This document shows positions 8,619 through 21,386 of a stretch of 64,000 nucleotides of DNA, one piece after another; positions within the stretch are counted from its first letter, which is position 1, and every line of letters begins with the position of its first letter. The stretch comes from Streptomyces sp. MNU76. GTDB taxonomy: Bacteria; Actinomycetota; Actinomycetes; Streptomycetales; Streptomycetaceae. The notes beneath the pieces are model-generated. The model was given only the letters and a program-made list of their open reading frames with translations, had not been told where the DNA came from and made no database searches. Where the stretch lies: positions 1,178,001 to 1,242,000 of the forward strand of contig NZ_JAJKLK010000003.1 of NCBI RefSeq assembly GCF_020982545.1. Direction: 5' to 3'. A program made the position numbers and the translations under genes.

Positions 8619-8999
8619 GTGACCGTACCGAAGAGTGCCCTGAAAAAATGGGAGAAGGTGCGCGAGTTCGCCCTCGGGATGCCCGGCGCGGTCGAGGAGT
8701 TCCCGTGGGGCGAGAGCGTCGCGAAGGTCAACAGGAAGGTGTTCGTGTTCCTCGGGACGGATGACGGCGGCTATCCGCTGGGCGTCACCGTGAAGCTCAA
8801 GGACGAGGAGACCCACGCCCACGCCCTGACCTGCCCCGGCGCCGAACCGGCGGGGTACGGCCTGGGCAGGTCCGGCTGGGTGCGCGTGCCGCTGGAGGAG
8901 AAGGGCGCCCCGCGCGCGGAGCTGCTGTGCGACTGGGTCGAGGAGAGCTACCGCGTGATCGCCCCGAAGCGGCTCATAGCGGAGCTGGAGGCCCGCTGA
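8619..8999 (+). CDS. MmcQ/YjbR family protein
   Basis: This 126-aa protein of the MmcQ/YjbR (CyaY-like fold, proposed DNA-binding) family has the typical features FALGMPGAVEEFPWGE, KVFVFLGTD, VTVKL and the C-terminal WVEESYRVIAPKRL. GTG at 8619 is chosen because GGAGG ends five bases upstream. GTG 8613 overlaps that site and is rejected. It is divergent from the reductase gene. The biochemical role of the family is unsettled. Confidence 0.85.
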   Translation: MTVPKSALKKWEKVREFALGMPGAVEEFPWGESVAKVNRKVFVFLGTDDGGYPLGVTVKLKDEETHAHALTCPGAEPAGYGLGRSGWVRVPLEEKGAPRAELLCDWVEESYRVIAPKRLIAELEAR

Positions 9000-9058
9000 G
9001 GGCGGTGCCGGGGACCTGGTGGCCGCCGGGCTGACACCCGCCACGACTGGGGGCACAA

Positions 9059-9076
9059 TGACTAAGCGTTTGCTCA
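9059..9076 (+). promoter_or_regulatory. Candidate TetR-family operator of the fad operon
   Basis: TGACTAAGCGTTTGCTCA is a partial palindrome of pattern TGA-N2-AA-N-CG-N-TT-N2-TCA, centred 88 bases upstream of the CaiB/BaiF start. It resembles operators of TetR-type regulators of lipid and sterol catabolism. It is the only evident operator ahead of three acyl-CoA genes. The cognate regulator is not adjacent. Confidence 0.5.
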
Positions 9077-9154
9077 TTCGGGGCTTGTGCGGAGTGGAAC
9101 ACGTTCTTAACATCGCTGGTGTTACATCATTTGTGTCACAGGGCTGGGGGCTCG

Positions 9155-10366
9155 ATGTCAGTGGCGAAGACGCCCGGGCACGGTCCGCTCGCAGGTGTGC
9201 GCGTGGTCGAACTCGCGGGCATCGGCCCGGGACCGTTCGCCGCGATGCTCCTCGGTGATCTCGGCGCCGACGTCGTCCGCGTCGACCGACCGGGCGGCGC
9301 GGGCCTCGCGGTGAACCCGCTGTACGACATCACCAACCGCAACAAGCGCTCGGTGATCGTCGACCTGAAGTCCCTTGGCGGCCCGGACACCGTCCTCGAC
9401 CTCGCCGAACGCGCCGACATCCTGATCGAGGGCTACCGGCCGGGCGTCGCCGAACGCCTCGGCGTCGGCCCCGAGACCTGCCACACCCGCAACCCGAAGC
9501 TGGTCTACGGCCGGATGACCGGCTGGGGCCAGCAGGGCCCGCTCGCCCAGCGCGCCGGCCACGACATCGCCTACCTCGCCCTGACCGGCACCCTCGGCAT
9601 GACCGGGGCCCCGGGCACTCCGCCCGTCGCCCCAGCCAACCTCCTCGGCGACTACGCGGGCGGCTCCCTCTACCTCGTCGTCGGCGTCCTCGCCGCCCTC
9701 CACCACGCCCGCGCGACCGGCGCCGGGCAGGTCGTGGACGCGGCCATCGTCGACGGCGCCTCGCACCTGTCCGCGATGCTCCACGGCATGCTCGCCGCGG
9801 GCGGCTGGCAGGACCGCCGCGCCGCCAACCTCCTGGACGGCGGCTGTCCCTTCTACGGCACCTACGAGACCGCCGACGGCCGGTACGTCGCCGTGGGCGC
9901 CCTGGAGCAGCAGTTCTACGAGGAGTTCGTCGACCTCCTCGGCATCGGGGACCGGGCCCCGGCCCGCAAGGACACGGCCGCCTGGGGCGATCTGCGCGAG
10001 ACGATCGCGGCCCGCTTCAAGACCCGTACGAGGGACGAGTGGACGGCCGTTTTCGAGGGCTCCGACGCCTGTGTGGCCCCCGTCCTGTCCCTGCGCGAGG
10101 CGCCGCACCACGCGCATCTCGCGGCCCGGGGCACCTTCACCGACTTCGGCGGCATCACCCAGCCGGCCCCGGCGCCCCGCTTCTCCGCCACCCACACCTC
10201 GGTGCGCACCGGACCCGCCCAGCCGGGCGCCGACACGGCGGACGTCGCCCACGACTGGGGCATAGCGGGCCTCCTGCCCGACGCGTCCGCCGAGGCCGTC
10301 GCCGACCAGGCCGTCGCCCCCGCAGACGCGTCCGCCGAGGCCGTCGCCGCGAAGGACACCGACTGA
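9155..10366 (+). CDS. CaiB/BaiF family CoA-transferase (alpha-methylacyl-CoA racemase-like)
   Basis: This 403-aa class III CoA-transferase family member is closest in pattern to alpha-methylacyl-CoA racemases, which epimerise 2-methylacyl-CoAs so that beta-oxidation can proceed. Motifs include [33 protein letters not shown] at the N-terminus, [10 protein letters not shown], and [11 protein letters not shown] containing the conserved catalytic His/Asp region. ATG 9155 has a G-rich site just upstream. The C-terminal tail has a duplicated DASAEAVA segment encoded by a 25-bp direct repeat. It leads an operon with a thiolase and FadB, which supports a role in branched or methyl fatty-acid catabolism. 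Confidence 0.85.
   Translation: MSVAKTPGHGPLAGVRVVELAGIGPGPFAAMLLGDLGADVVRVDRPGGAGLAVNPLYDITNRNKRSVIVDLKSLGGPDTVLDLAERADILIEGYRPGVAERLGVGPETCHTRNPKLVYGRMTGWGQQGPLAQRAGHDIAYLALTGTLGMTGAPGTPPVAPANLLGDYAGGSLYLVVGVLAALHHARATGAGQVVDAAIVDGASHLSAMLHGMLAAGGWQDRRAANLLDGGCPFYGTYETADGRYVAVGALEQQFYEEFVDLLGIGDRAPARKDTAAWGDLRETIAARFKTRTRDEWTAVFEGSDACVAPVLSLREAPHHAHLAARGTFTDFGGITQPAPAPRFSATHTSVRTGPAQPGADTADVAHDWGIAGLLPDASAEAVADQAVAPADASAEAVAAKDTD
10280..10349 (+). repeat. 25-bp direct repeat in the 3' end of the racemase gene
   Basis: A 25-base sequence starting GACGCGTCCGCCGAGG occurs at 10280-10304 and exactly again at 10325-10349. It encodes a duplicated acidic/Ala-rich tail outside the catalytic domain. 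It looks like a recent in-frame slippage or duplication. Confidence 0.85.
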
Positions 10367-10412
10367 CACCGGCCCCCGGGCCGTACCCTCCCGCCACCGA
10401 AAGGCCAGACTC

Positions 10413-11627
<1,215 letters not shown>

Positions 11628-11668
11628 AACCCCGGCGGAACCAAGAGACTTCAACGGAGACCCCCGCT

Positions 11669-13842
11669 ATGACCGAGAGCACCACCATCCGCTGGGAACA
11701 GGACCGCACGGGCCTCGTCACCCTCGTCATCGACGACCCCGACCAGTCCGCGAACACCATGAACCAGGCGTTCCGCGACTCCCTCGCGGTGATCACCGAC
11801 CGGCTGGAGGCCGAGAAGGACACCATCCGCGGTGTCATCATCACCTCCGCCAAGAAGACCTTCTTCGCCGGCGGCGACCTCCGCGACCTCATCAAGGTCA
11901 CCCCCGACACCGCACAGCAGCTGTTCGACGGCGGCCTGGAGATCAAGCGCAACCTCCGCCGCATCGAGACCCTCGGCAAGCCGGTCGTCGCGGCGATCAA
12001 CGGCGCCGCCCTCGGCGGCGGCTACGAGCTGGCCCTCGCCTGCCACCACCGCATCGCCCTCGACGCCCCCGGCTCCAAGATCGGCTGCCCCGAGGTCACC
12101 CTCGGCCTCCTCCCCGGAGGCGGCGGCGTGGTCCGCACCGTCCGGCTGCTGGGCATCACCGACGCCCTGCTGAAGGTGCTGCTCCAGGGCACCCAGTACT
12201 CCCCGCGGCGCGCCCTGGACAACGGCCTGATCCATGAAGTGGCCGCCACCCGGGAGGAGTTGATGGACAAGGCCCGCGCCTTCATCGACGCCAACCCCGA
12301 GTCGCAGCAGCCCTGGGACAAGCCCGGCTACCGCATCCCCGGCGGCACCCCGCCCACCCGAAGTTCGCGGCGAACCTGCCCGCCTTCCCCGCCACCCTGC
12401 GCAAGCAGACCGGCGGCGCGCCCTACCCGGCGCCGCGCAGGATCCTCGCCGCCGCCGTCGAGGGCGCCCAGGTCGACTTCGACACCGCCCAGGTCATCGA
12501 GGCCCGCTACTTCGTGGAACTGGCCGCCGGCCAGACCTCGAAGAACATGATCCAGGCGTTCTTCTTCGACCTCCAGGCCGTCAACTCCGGCGCGAACCGA
12601 CCCCAGGGCGTCGAGCCCCGCCAGGTCCGCAGGGTCGCCGTCCTCGGCGCCGGGATGATGGGCGCGGGCATCGCGTACTCGTGTGCCCGCGCGGGCATCG
12701 AGGTCGTCCTGAAGGACGTGACGCCCGAAGCGGCCGCGAAGGGCAAGGGGTACTCGGACAAGCTCTGCGCCAAGGCGGTCGCCAAGGGCCGCACCACCCA
12801 GGAGAAGGCCGACGCCCTCCTCGCCCTGATCACCCCCACCGCCGACCCGGCCGACCTCGCGGGCTGCGACGCCGTCATCGAGGCCGTGTTCGAGAACACC
12901 GAGCTCAAGCACAAGGTGTTCCAGGAGATCGAGGGGATCGTGGCACCGGACGCCCTGCTCTGCTCCAACACCTCCACCCTCCCCATCACCGAACTGGCCG
13001 AGGGCGTCGTCCGCCGGTCCGACTTCATCGGCCTGCACTTCTTCTCACCCGTCGACAAGATGCCGCTCGTCGAGATCATCAAGGGCGAGCAGACCGGCGA
13101 CGAGGCCCTGGCCCGCGCCTTCGACCTGGTCCGGCAGATCAAGAAGACCCCGATCGTCGTCAACGACTCGCGCGGCTTCTTCACCTCCCGGGTCATCGGC
13201 CACTTCATCGACGAGGGTGTCGCGATGGTCGGTGAGGGCATCGAGCCCGCGTCCGTCGAACAGGCGGCGGCCCAGGCGGGCTACCCCGCCAAGGTCCTCT
13301 CCCTCATGGACGAGCTGACCCTCACCCTGCCCCGCAAGATCCGCGCCGAGTCCCGGCGGGCCGTGGAGGAGGCGGGCGGCACCTGGACCGTGCATCCGGC
13401 CGAGGCCGTGATCGACCGCATGGTCGACGAGTTCGGCCGCCCCGGCCGCAGCGGAGGCGCCGGCTTCTACGACTACGGGCCCGACGGCCGCCGCGCCAAG
13501 CTCTGGCCCGGACTGCGCGAGCACTTCACGAAGCCGGGGCACCGGATTCCCTTCCGGGACATGCAGGAGCGGATGCTCTTCTCGGAGGCGCTGGACACCG
13601 TGCGGCTGCTGGAGGAGGGCGTGCTCACGTCCGTCGCCGACGCCAACATCGGGTCGATCTTCGGGATCGGGTTCCCCGGGTGGACCGGTGGGGTGCTGCA
13701 GTACATCAACGGTTACGAGGGCGGGCTCCCCGGGTTCGTCGCGCGGGCGCGTGAGCTGGCCGGGCGGTACGGGGAGCGGTTCGAGCCGCCGGCGCTGTTG
13801 GTGGAGAAGGCGGAGAAGGGGGAGCGGTTCGGGGACGAGTGA
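11669..13842 (+). CDS. fadB: Fatty-acid oxidation multifunctional protein FadB (1-nt frameshift)
   Basis: With one base restored this is a 724-aa fusion: an enoyl-CoA hydratase domain (about 1-190, FFAGGDLRDL and GGGYELALAC) and a 3-hydroxyacyl-CoA dehydrogenase (NAD motif VAVLGAGMMGAGIA from about 322, then GLHFFSPV and NDSRGFF). The frame breaks at the four-C run 12348-12351: an extra C gives GGTPAHPKFAANLPAF and joins both halves exactly. As read, a 293-aa N-terminal fragment and a separate dehydrogenase fragment result. All catalytic motifs are intact, so a sequencing undercall is more likely than inactivation. It completes the beta-oxidation operon. Confidence 0.88.
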
Positions 13843-13991
13843 GGTTGGGGGTGGCGGGGGCGTTCCTTTCGCCCGCCACCCCTACCCTTCCCTCCCCACT
13901 CTCGGCTTCGCTCGAGCGGGAGGTGCCCCCACCAGGGGCTGCGCCCCTTCGACCCCCTCGGTGCGTTCTTCGTCCGCGGCTGGGTGGGGCT

Positions 13992-14030
13992 TCTCGCGCA
14001 GTTCCCCGCGCCCCTGACGGGGCGCGGTCC
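13992..14030 (+). terminator. Terminator hairpin within a dispersed GC-rich repeat
   Basis: CCGCGCCCC at 14006-14014 pairs with GGGGCGCGG at 14019-14027 around TGAC and is followed by TCCTTT. It lies 160 bases after fadB. The surrounding TTCTCGCGCAGTTCCCCGCG sequence recurs at five other intergenic positions in this window. Confidence 0.7.
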
Positions 14031-14079
14031 TTTAGTGGGAGTGCAGGTCGAACTGTGCGGCTGTGGGGAGGAGTTGGGC

Positions 14080-14498
14080 ATGGTGGTGGCCGGGTGGGGT
14101 ACTTCGCGGCGCTGTACCGACAAGTGACCGTCGAGGTCGGCACGGGCATTCACCAGGGGCTCGGGCGGGTGGTGCTGGCCGTGCAGGACTCGCTGGGCGC
14201 CCTCTCGCCCCTGATGTCGCTGCTGGACCAGGTCGGAGCCCGCACCGACGAGCGGATCCTCGACTTCAGCGTTCGGAGGTCGAGAGAGGTGGCCTGGTTC
14301 AACGCGGTGCTGCTGGCCGGTCAGGACGAGGAGGAGCGCGCGGCGACCGTCGAGCGGCTCGACATCCGGGCCGCCGTCCTCGCCCGGCTGATCCCCCGTC
14401 CCGGCGGCCTCGTCCGTCCCGCTCTGCAACTGATCCGGAGCACCGAGAGCGACGACGTGCCCGCCGTCATCGCCCACCTGGACCGGGCCGTGCGGTGA
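14080..14498 (+). CDS. Conserved actinomycete protein of unknown function (probable 1-nt frameshift)
   Basis: If one G is added to the run at 14096-14099, ATG 14080 (with GGGGAGGAG upstream) reads straight into the downstream frame. This gives a 139-aa protein starting MVVAGWGYFAALYRQVTVEV. As read, the ATG frame stops after 15 codons at 14127. The remaining open frame would then have to use GTG 14124, which overlaps that stop, or GTG 14094. The body is amphipathic and helical (LAVQDSLGALSPLMSLLDQV, SREVAWFNAVLLAGQDEEER). I do not recognise the family. It lies between fadB and the MerR gene, convergent with the latter. Confidence 0.55.
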
Positions 14499-14508
14499 AC
14501 GCCGCGGC

Positions 14509-15246
<738 letters not shown>

Positions 15247-15327
15247 GCACAGCAGTATCGCTGTCCCACCAGTGCCGTGACACCTCGGCCGGCACGGACT
15301 GTCAGTGCCGCCCCGTACGGTGGCGTC

Positions 15328-15807
15328 ATGTCGGGGATCACCTACGTCCGGGGCGACGCGACCGTGCCGCTGGGCAAGGGCGTCAAGGTCATCGCCCATG
15401 TCTGCAACGACCTGGGCGGCTGGGGCAAGGGCTTCGTCCTCGCCCTGTCCCGCCGCTGGCCGGAGCCGGAGGCCGCCTACCGCGCATGGCACCGCGACCG
15501 CGCGAGCAACGACTTCGGGCTCGGCTCCGCCCAGTTCGTCCAGGTCGGCCGCCACACCTGGGTGGCGAACCTGATAGGCCAGCACGGCACCCGCACCGGC
15601 AGCAAGGGGGCGCCCGTTCGCTACGAGGCCATCGACACGGCCCTCGGCCTGCTCGCCGACAAGGCCCTGCAACTGGATGCGTCGGTCCACATGCCCCGCA
15701 TCGGCTGCGGACTCGCCGGTGGCAAGTGGTCCCGGGTCGAGCGCCTGATCCTCGACCGGCTGGTCCGGCGCGGAACAGCGGTGACGGTGTACGACCACGG
15801 GGACTGA
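15328..15807 (+). CDS. Macrodomain (ADP-ribose-binding) protein
   Basis: This 159-aa single macrodomain runs from GDATVPLGKGVKVIAHVCNDLGGWGKGF to RIGCGLAGGKW, the diphosphate-loop pattern of ADP-ribose-1''-phosphate-binding or hydrolysing proteins. It is soluble and probably acts on ADP-ribose or ADP-ribosylated targets. The ATG at 15328 has only a weak GGTGG site. It is divergent from the MerR gene. Whether it hydrolyses or only binds ADP-ribose is not visible in sequence. Confidence 0.85.
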   Translation: MSGITYVRGDATVPLGKGVKVIAHVCNDLGGWGKGFVLALSRRWPEPEAAYRAWHRDRASNDFGLGSAQFVQVGRHTWVANLIGQHGTRTGSKGAPVRYEAIDTALGLLADKALQLDASVHMPRIGCGLAGGKWSRVERLILDRLVRRGTAVTVYDHGD

Positions 15808-15858
15808 TCCGGGGCCGGCGCGCGGTACCGCGCGCCGGGGAACGGGTAGGGCACCCGT

Positions 15859-16110
15859 ATGGATCTGCTCCCGATGGACATCGGCCCGTTGAACCCCGTC
15901 GTGGGGGAACTCGTCGTCGCGGCCGTGCTGTTCGCGCTCGTGTTCCTCTTCTTCGTCCGGCTCGTGCCCCGGATCCAGCGCGTCCTGGACGAACGGGAGG
16001 CCGTTACGAAGGGGACCGAGGCCGAAGCCGAAGCCCTGCGGGAGCAGGCCCGGATCAAGCGGGCGGATGTGGCGCAGACCCTGGCCGAAGCCCGGCACGA
16101 GGCCGCCCGC
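15859..16110 (+). pseudogene. Truncated F0 ATP synthase b-subunit-like remnant
   Basis: The first about 85 codons look like an F-type ATP synthase b subunit: an N-terminal membrane helix (VAAVLFALVFLFFVRLVPRI) followed by the charged helical stalk start (VLDEREAVTKGTEAEAEALREQARIK). The stalk stops abruptly near 16110 and the frame continues into sequence overlapping the next gene's promoter and start. A normal b subunit is about 160-185 aa. No other atp genes are nearby, so this is a stray, truncated paralogue. ATG 15859 lacks a strong ribosome-binding site. It could still make a short membrane peptide. Confidence 0.6.
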
Positions 16111-16205
16111 ATCCGGCACCCTTTCCGGCCACACCGTGGCCGAAGTCCCACGAGTATCCAAAAGTCCCTCTGTCGCACGGGAGTTGACCGCAGTACCGTC
16201 CGCGC

Positions 16206-18170
16206 ATGCCGATATCTGTGCGACGTGCACGCTTCACGACCTGGAGATCGTTCGCGACGGCCGCCACGGCCGCCGCCCTCACCGCCACGTTCCTCACCTC
16301 GGCGGCCGCCGGCACCCCGGCGCCCCGTAGGAGTGAGCCGGTCTACTCGTACGAGAACGCCGTCCGTGAATCCGTCTGGGTGGACACCGGGCTCGACGGC
16401 GACCGCGACGGGAAGCCGGACCGGGTCGCCGTCGACATCGTCCGCCCGAGTGAACCCGCCCTGCGAGGCCGGAAGATCCCGGTGATCATGGACGCCAGCC
16501 CCTACTACTCCTGCTGTGGGCGCGGCAACGAGAGTCAGCGCAAGACGTACGACGCGAACGGGAACGTCGTCCAGATGCCGCTGTTCTACGACAACTACTT
16601 CGTGCCCCGCGGCTACGCGTTCGTCGCCGTCGACCTCGCGGGAACCAACCGCTCCGACGGCTGTGTGGACGTCGGCGGCCGCTCCGACGTCCAGTCGGCC
16701 AAGGCGGTGGTCGACTGGCTCAATGGCCGAGGCCGGGCGTACACCACCCGTACGGGAAGCACCAAGACCAGGGCCGGCTGGACCAACGGCAGGACCGGCA
16801 TGATCGGCAAGAGCTACGACGGTACGATCGCCAACGGCGTGGCCGCCACCGGCGTCGAGGGCCTGGAGACCATCGTGCCGATCGGCGCGATCTCCTCCTG
16901 GTACGACTACTACTTCGCCAAGGGCGCCCCCCTCTACAACTCCGGCCCCGAGTGGCTCTCCGACTACGTCGAGAGCCCCGACGCCCGCGCCAAGTGCGGT
17001 CATGTCCAGCAGCGACTCGTCGACGGCGCCCCGCGCACCGGCGACTGGACCCCGCTGTGGACCGAGCGGGACTACGTCAAGGACGTCCGGAAGATCGACG
17101 CCAGCGTCTTCGTCGTCCACGGTCAGCAGGACCTCAACGTCCGCCCCAAGCACTTCGGCCAGTGGTGGGACGCGCTCGCGAAGCACGGCGTCGAGCGCAA
17201 GATCTGGCTCTCCGAGGTCGGCCACGTCGACCCCTTCGACTTCCGCCGCGCCGCCTGGGTCGACACCCTGCACCGCTGGTTCGACCACGAACTCCTCGGC
17301 TACGACAACGGCATCGACGACGAGCCGATGGCCGACATCGAACGCCACCCGGACCAGTGGGAGACGTCCAGGGTCTGGCCGCCGCGCGCCACCAAGGCCA
17401 CGACCCTGCGCCCCGCCGAGGGCGCCGCGCCCGGTGTCGGCACCCTCGGCCTGCGCAAGCGGTCCGGCACCGAGACCTTCACCGACGACCCCGCGCTGAA
17501 CGAGACCGACTGGGCCGCCCACGTCGACAGGTCCACCCCGGAGAAGGCGGGCTTCGCGACCGCGCCCCTCACACAGGACCTGCGGCTCTCCGGCTCCTCC
17601 AAGGTGACCGTCACCGCCACGCCCACCACCTCAAGCGCCCACCTCTCGGCGGTCCTCGTGGACCTCGGCCCGGACACCATCCGCGACTACTCCACCGTCG
17701 GTGAGGGCATCACCACCCTCACCGAACGCACCTGCTGGGGCCCCAGCACCACCGGTGACAGCTCCTGTTTCCGGGAGACGAAGGCCAAGACCGCGGACGT
17801 CGACTACACGATCTTCAGCCGCGGCTGGGCCGACCTCGGCAACCACTCCTCCGCCACGGGCGCCCCGCTCACCCCCGGCACCCCGTACACGATCACCCTC
17901 GACCTGCACGCGAGCGATCACGTCGTCCCGGCCGGACACCGTCTCGCACTGATCATCGCGGGCACCGACGAGGACCTCATCGACCCGCCGTCCAGCACGC
18001 CCACCCTGACCATCGACCTCAAGCGCACCTCCGCGCAGGTCCCGCTGGTCGGCGGCGGCGTGGCCTTCGCGAAGGCCACCTCGGGCACCATCGCTCGCCC
18101 GGAGGCCTCGGTCCTCGACGGCGTACGTGACCCGGGCCGGGCCGCCCGCGTCCCGGGCGGTGGCGCGTGA
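16206..18170 (+). CDS. Secreted Xaa-Pro dipeptidyl-peptidase (CocE/NonD hydrolase family)
   Basis: This 654-aa secreted serine peptidase has a signal peptide at residues 1-36 (basic [10 protein letters not shown], hydrophobic core, AAA). The alpha/beta-hydrolase triad is Ser203 in GKSYDG, Asp309 in VHGQQDLN and His340 in VGHVDP. A C-terminal jelly-roll domain (about 430-640) is typical of X-Pro dipeptidyl-peptidases. It would release X-Pro dipeptides from extracellular peptides. Its stop overlaps the start of the next secreted peptidase (GTGA), so the two are translationally coupled and probably act together on exogenous peptide. Confidence 0.9.
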   Translation: MPISVRRARFTTWRSFATAATAAALTATFLTSAAAGTPAPRRSEPVYSYENAVRESVWVDTGLDGDRDGKPDRVAVDIVRPSEPALRGRKIPVIMDASPYYSCCGRGNESQRKTYDANGNVVQMPLFYDNYFVPRGYAFVAVDLAGTNRSDGCVDVGGRSDVQSAKAVVDWLNGRGRAYTTRTGSTKTRAGWTNGRTGMIGKSYDGTIANGVAATGVEGLETIVPIGAISSWYDYYFAKGAPLYNSGPEWLSDYVESPDARAKCGHVQQRLVDGAPRTGDWTPLWTERDYVKDVRKIDASVFVVHGQQDLNVRPKHFGQWWDALAKHGVERKIWLSEVGHVDPFDFRRAAWVDTLHRWFDHELLGYDNGIDDEPMADIERHPDQWETSRVWPPRATKATTLRPAEGAAPGVGTLGLRKRSGTETFTDDPALNETDWAAHVDRSTPEKAGFATAPLTQDLRLSGSSKVTVTATPTTSSAHLSAVLVDLGPDTIRDYSTVGEGITTLTERTCWGPSTTGDSSCFRETKAKTADVDYTIFSRGWADLGNHSSATGAPLTPGTPYTITLDLHASDHVVPAGHRLALIIAGTDEDLIDPPSSTPTLTIDLKRTSAQVPLVGGGVAFAKATSGTIARPEASVLDGVRDPGRAARVPGGGA

Positions 18171-19450
18171 GGGCCCGCATCGCGGCACTGCTCGGCACGG
18201 CCCTCGCAGTGCCCCTGCTGTCGACTCCGGCGCACGCGACGGACACCGCTCTGCCGCGCACCGGATTCGAGCGGTCGGGCGGTGCACGCTGGACCGGCCA
18301 GCCCGAGGAGCAGGCCTTCCTGGCCGCCGTCGACCGGGCGAGCGACCGGGTGTCGACGACCCGGATCGGCACCACCGAGCAGGGCCGCCCGCTCCAGCTC
18401 GTCCGGATCGGCACCCGCCCCACCTCGCGCACGGTCCTGCTCATCTGCAGCCAGCACGGCGACGAGCCCGCCGGCCGCGAGGCCTGCCTCACCACCCTGC
18501 GCGACCTCGCCTTCGCCAGGGACGAGCGGACCGAACGGCTGCTGAGATCCACCACGGTGCTCGTCGTCCCCACCGCCAACCCCGACGGCCGGGCCGCCGG
18601 CACCCGGGGCAACGGCGACGGCGTCGACATCAACCGCGACCACCTCGCCCTGCGGACCGCCGAGGCGCGGGCCCTCGCCGCCGTCGTGCGCGACCGCCGG
18701 CCCGACATCGTCTACGACCTGCACGAATACGGCGCCACCCCGCAGTACTACGACAAGGATCTCTTCGACCTCTGGCCGCGCAACCTCAACACCGACCCGG
18801 CCGTCCACGCCGAGGCACGCACGCTCTCCCTCGGCCACGTACGCCCGGCCGCCGGGGCCGCGGGCCACTCGACCGGCACCTACGGCATCTGGACCGACCC
18901 GGTGACCGGCGACCCGATCCGCCAGGTCGCCGGCGACGGCCAGGAGCGCATTCTGCGCAACATGTCAGGAATCAAGCACTCGGTCGGGCTGCTGATCGAG
19001 AGCAGGGTGGAACCCCTGACGGCCGACACCCCGGAGCCGGTCAACAACCTGCGCCGGGTGAACTCCCAACTCGCCGCCTTGAAAGGCCTGTTCGGCTTCG
19101 CCGTCGAACGCGGCCGACAGGTGGACCGGGTGACCGGCGCGGCCCGTCTGGCCGGCCTCCGCGACACCGGCCCGGTCTATGTCGGCGGCGCCGACAACGA
19201 CCCCGCCGACCCCGCCGAGGTGATCCAGGACCCGCCCTGCGGCTACCGGCTCACCCCACAGCAGTACGAGGAGGTCGCCGACGAACTGGCGCTGCACGGC
19301 GTCCGCGTACGGCCGGAAACCGACGGCGACGGTGACCGGGGCGGCGTCCTGGTACCGCTGCGCCAGCCGTTCCGCGCGCTGGTCCCGCTGCTGTTCGACG
19401 CGCAGGCCCCGTACCGCCTGACGGAAGGGGTGCCCGACACCGACTGTTGA
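18167..19450 (+). CDS. Secreted M14 family zinc carboxypeptidase
   Basis: This 427-aa peptidase carries an N-terminal signal peptide ([20 protein letters not shown]...AHA). Zn-site motifs are HGDE (H97, E100) and DLHEYG (H186), with [19 protein letters not shown] and INRDH between them as in M14 enzymes. It would remove C-terminal residues outside the cell. The GTG start at 18167 overlaps the stop of the Xaa-Pro peptidase by four bases. The P1' specificity is not clear. Confidence 0.88.
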   Translation: MRARIAALLGTALAVPLLSTPAHATDTALPRTGFERSGGARWTGQPEEQAFLAAVDRASDRVSTTRIGTTEQGRPLQLVRIGTRPTSRTVLLICSQHGDEPAGREACLTTLRDLAFARDERTERLLRSTTVLVVPTANPDGRAAGTRGNGDGVDINRDHLALRTAEARALAAVVRDRRPDIVYDLHEYGATPQYYDKDLFDLWPRNLNTDPAVHAEARTLSLGHVRPAAGAAGHSTGTYGIWTDPVTGDPIRQVAGDGQERILRNMSGIKHSVGLLIESRVEPLTADTPEPVNNLRRVNSQLAALKGLFGFAVERGRQVDRVTGAARLAGLRDTGPVYVGGADNDPADPAEVIQDPPCGYRLTPQQYEEVADELALHGVRVRPETDGDGDRGGVLVPLRQPFRALVPLLFDAQAPYRLTEGVPDTDC

Positions 19451-19534
19451 AAGAGAAAGGATCGAAGTCACATGTGGTAGGGGTTCCTGGGCAGGAGAAG
19501 GTCTGTTCCAGCCACTCGCGGAAAGGTTCCACCT

Positions 19535-21259
19535 GTGACGCACGATCATCGCACCACCCACCACGGGGGAGGCGCGCTTCCAGGCTCGGAGGCGGGTCTC
19601 CCCGGCGGCGGGCGGCCCCGGACGGACCCCGTAGTGTTCGGTGTGACGGCGGCCCTCACCCTGGCCTTCGTGCTCTGGGGTGCCATCTGGACCGACGCCC
19701 TCGAAACCGTCTCCGGCAAGATGCTGAACGGCCTCATCCACAACGGTGGCTGGGCGTTCATGCTGGCCGCCTCCTGCTTCGTCGTCTTCGCCCTGTGGCT
19801 CGCGGTCAGCCGCTACGGCCGCATCCACCTCGGCGTCGAGGGCGAGAAACCCGAGTTCCGCACGGTCTCCTGGGTCGCCATGATGTTCAGCGCCGGCATG
19901 GGCATCGGCCTGATGTTCTACGGCGTCAGTGAGCCCCTCGCCCACTACACCTCGCCCCCGCCGGGCACCGGCCCCCAGGGCTCCGGTGAACGCATGGAAA
20001 CGGCGATGGCGACCACCCTGTTCCACTGGACGCTGCACCCCTGGGCGATCTACGCGGTGGTCGGCCTCGGCATCGCCTACAGCACCTTCCGCAAGCAGCG
20101 CCGTCAGACCATCAGCGCCGTCTTCACCCCGCTGATCGGTGAGAAGCGTGCGGGCGGCACCCTCGGCCGGGCCATCGACATCCTTGCGATCATCGCCACG
20201 ATCTTCGGTTCGGCGGCCTCCCTGGGCCTCGGTGCCCTCCAGATCGGCTCGGGCTTTCGCGAACTGAACTGGATGGACAAGGTCGGCACCGGCCTGCTCG
20301 TCGCGATCATCGCCGTCCTGACCCTGGCCTTCGTTGCCTCCGCCGTCTCCGGCGTGGAGAAGGGCATCCAGTGGCTGTCCAACACCAACATGGTGCTGGC
20401 CCTGCTGCTGGCGGTCTTCGTCTTCGTCGCCGGACCCACCATCCTGGTCCTCGACCTCCTGCCGACCTCGGTCTTCTCCTACCTCGGCGACCTGCCCCAA
20501 CTCGCGGGCCGCACCGAGGCTTCTGGTGGCGAGGGCGTGGCCGACTGGCTCGGCAGCTGGACCGTCTTCTACTGGGCGTGGTGGATCTCCTGGACGCCCT
20601 TCGTCGGCATGTTCATCGCCCGCATCAGCCGCGGCCGCACCATCCGCCAGTTCGTCGGCGGCGTCATCCTCGTGCCCAGCACGGTCAGCCTCGTCTGGTT
20701 CGCGGTCTTCGGCGGCACGGCGATGCGGCTCCAGGGACAGGGCCGACTCGGTGAGGAGGCCACACCCGAGGGTCAGCTCTTCGCCGTTCTGCACGAGTTC
20801 CCCCTGGCCACGGTCTCCAGCCTGCTCGTGATGATCCTCGTCGGCATCTTCTTCGTCTCCGGCGCCGACGCCGCCTCCATCGTGATGGGCACGCTCTCGC
20901 AGCGGGGCGCGCTCGAACCCGGCCGCTTCGTCATCGTCTTCTGGGGCGTCGTCACCGGGGCCGTCGCCGCGATCATGCTCCTCGTCGGCAGTGGCCAGGG
21001 AGACGCCCTGACCGGCCTGCAGAACCTCACGATCCTGGCCGCCGCGCCGTTCGTCCTGGTGATGATCGGCATGTGCGTCGCGATGATGCGCGACCTGCGG
21101 CGGGACCCCGTGATGGTCCGCGAGGAGATGGCCTCCGAAGCGGTCGAACTGGCCGTCATCGAGGGCCACAAGCGCTATGACGGCGAGTTCGAGATCAGGG
21201 TCGGTCCGGGCCAGGGCACGGAGATCGAGGGGGACCCGATCGGCCATCGCGCGGAGTAG
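19535..21259 (+). CDS. BCCT family betaine/carnitine/choline transporter
   Basis: This 574-aa integral membrane protein has about 12 helices. Diagnostic BCCT features are SAGMGIGLMFYGVSEP and the aromatic box region WAWWISWTPFVGMFIARISRGRT. It imports quaternary ammonium osmolytes or choline using a cation gradient. A polar N-tail (HDHRTTHHGG) precedes the first helix, and the cytoplasmic C-tail is acidic. The GTG start at 19535 has AAAGG upstream. It is preceded by an 84-base leader with no clear gene. A strong hairpin at 21280-21305 ends the unit. Confidence 0.92.
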   Translation: MTHDHRTTHHGGGALPGSEAGLPGGGRPRTDPVVFGVTAALTLAFVLWGAIWTDALETVSGKMLNGLIHNGGWAFMLAASCFVVFALWLAVSRYGRIHLGVEGEKPEFRTVSWVAMMFSAGMGIGLMFYGVSEPLAHYTSPPPGTGPQGSGERMETAMATTLFHWTLHPWAIYAVVGLGIAYSTFRKQRRQTISAVFTPLIGEKRAGGTLGRAIDILAIIATIFGSAASLGLGALQIGSGFRELNWMDKVGTGLLVAIIAVLTLAFVASAVSGVEKGIQWLSNTNMVLALLLAVFVFVAGPTILVLDLLPTSVFSYLGDLPQLAGRTEASGGEGVADWLGSWTVFYWAWWISWTPFVGMFIARISRGRTIRQFVGGVILVPSTVSLVWFAVFGGTAMRLQGQGRLGEEATPEGQLFAVLHEFPLATVSSLLVMILVGIFFVSGADAASIVMGTLSQRGALEPGRFVIVFWGVVTGAVAAIMLLVGSGQGDALTGLQNLTILAAAPFVLVMIGMCVAMMRDLRRDPVMVREEMASEAVELAVIEGHKRYDGEFEIRVGPGQGTEIEGDPIGHRAE

Positions 21260-21279
21260 ACACGCGCCGGGGCAGGGCG

Positions 21280-21305
21280 CCCCGCGCCCCGTCAGGGGCG
21301 CGGGG
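21280..21305. terminator. Bidirectional terminator between BCCT and DAO genes
   Basis: CCCCGCGCCCC at 21280-21290 pairs perfectly with GGGGCGCGGGG at 21295-21305 around GTCA. It lies between convergent genes and belongs to the same dispersed repeat family, continuing as GAACTGCGCGACC. Two copies of TCTTTCCCGACGCCC (21352-21366 and 21370-21384) follow. Confidence 0.75.
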
Positions 21306-21386
21306 AACTGCGCGACCGGCCCCCACGACCCGCACCCGACCGACGACCCCCTCTTTCCCGACGCCCTCTTCTTTCCCGACGCCCGC

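Noticed and set aside
12350..12550. Separate 293-aa enoyl-CoA hydratase and 442-aa dehydrogenase genes
   Set aside because: Protein sequence continues across the junction in another frame once one C is added; two-gene reading leaves the FadB linker untranslated.
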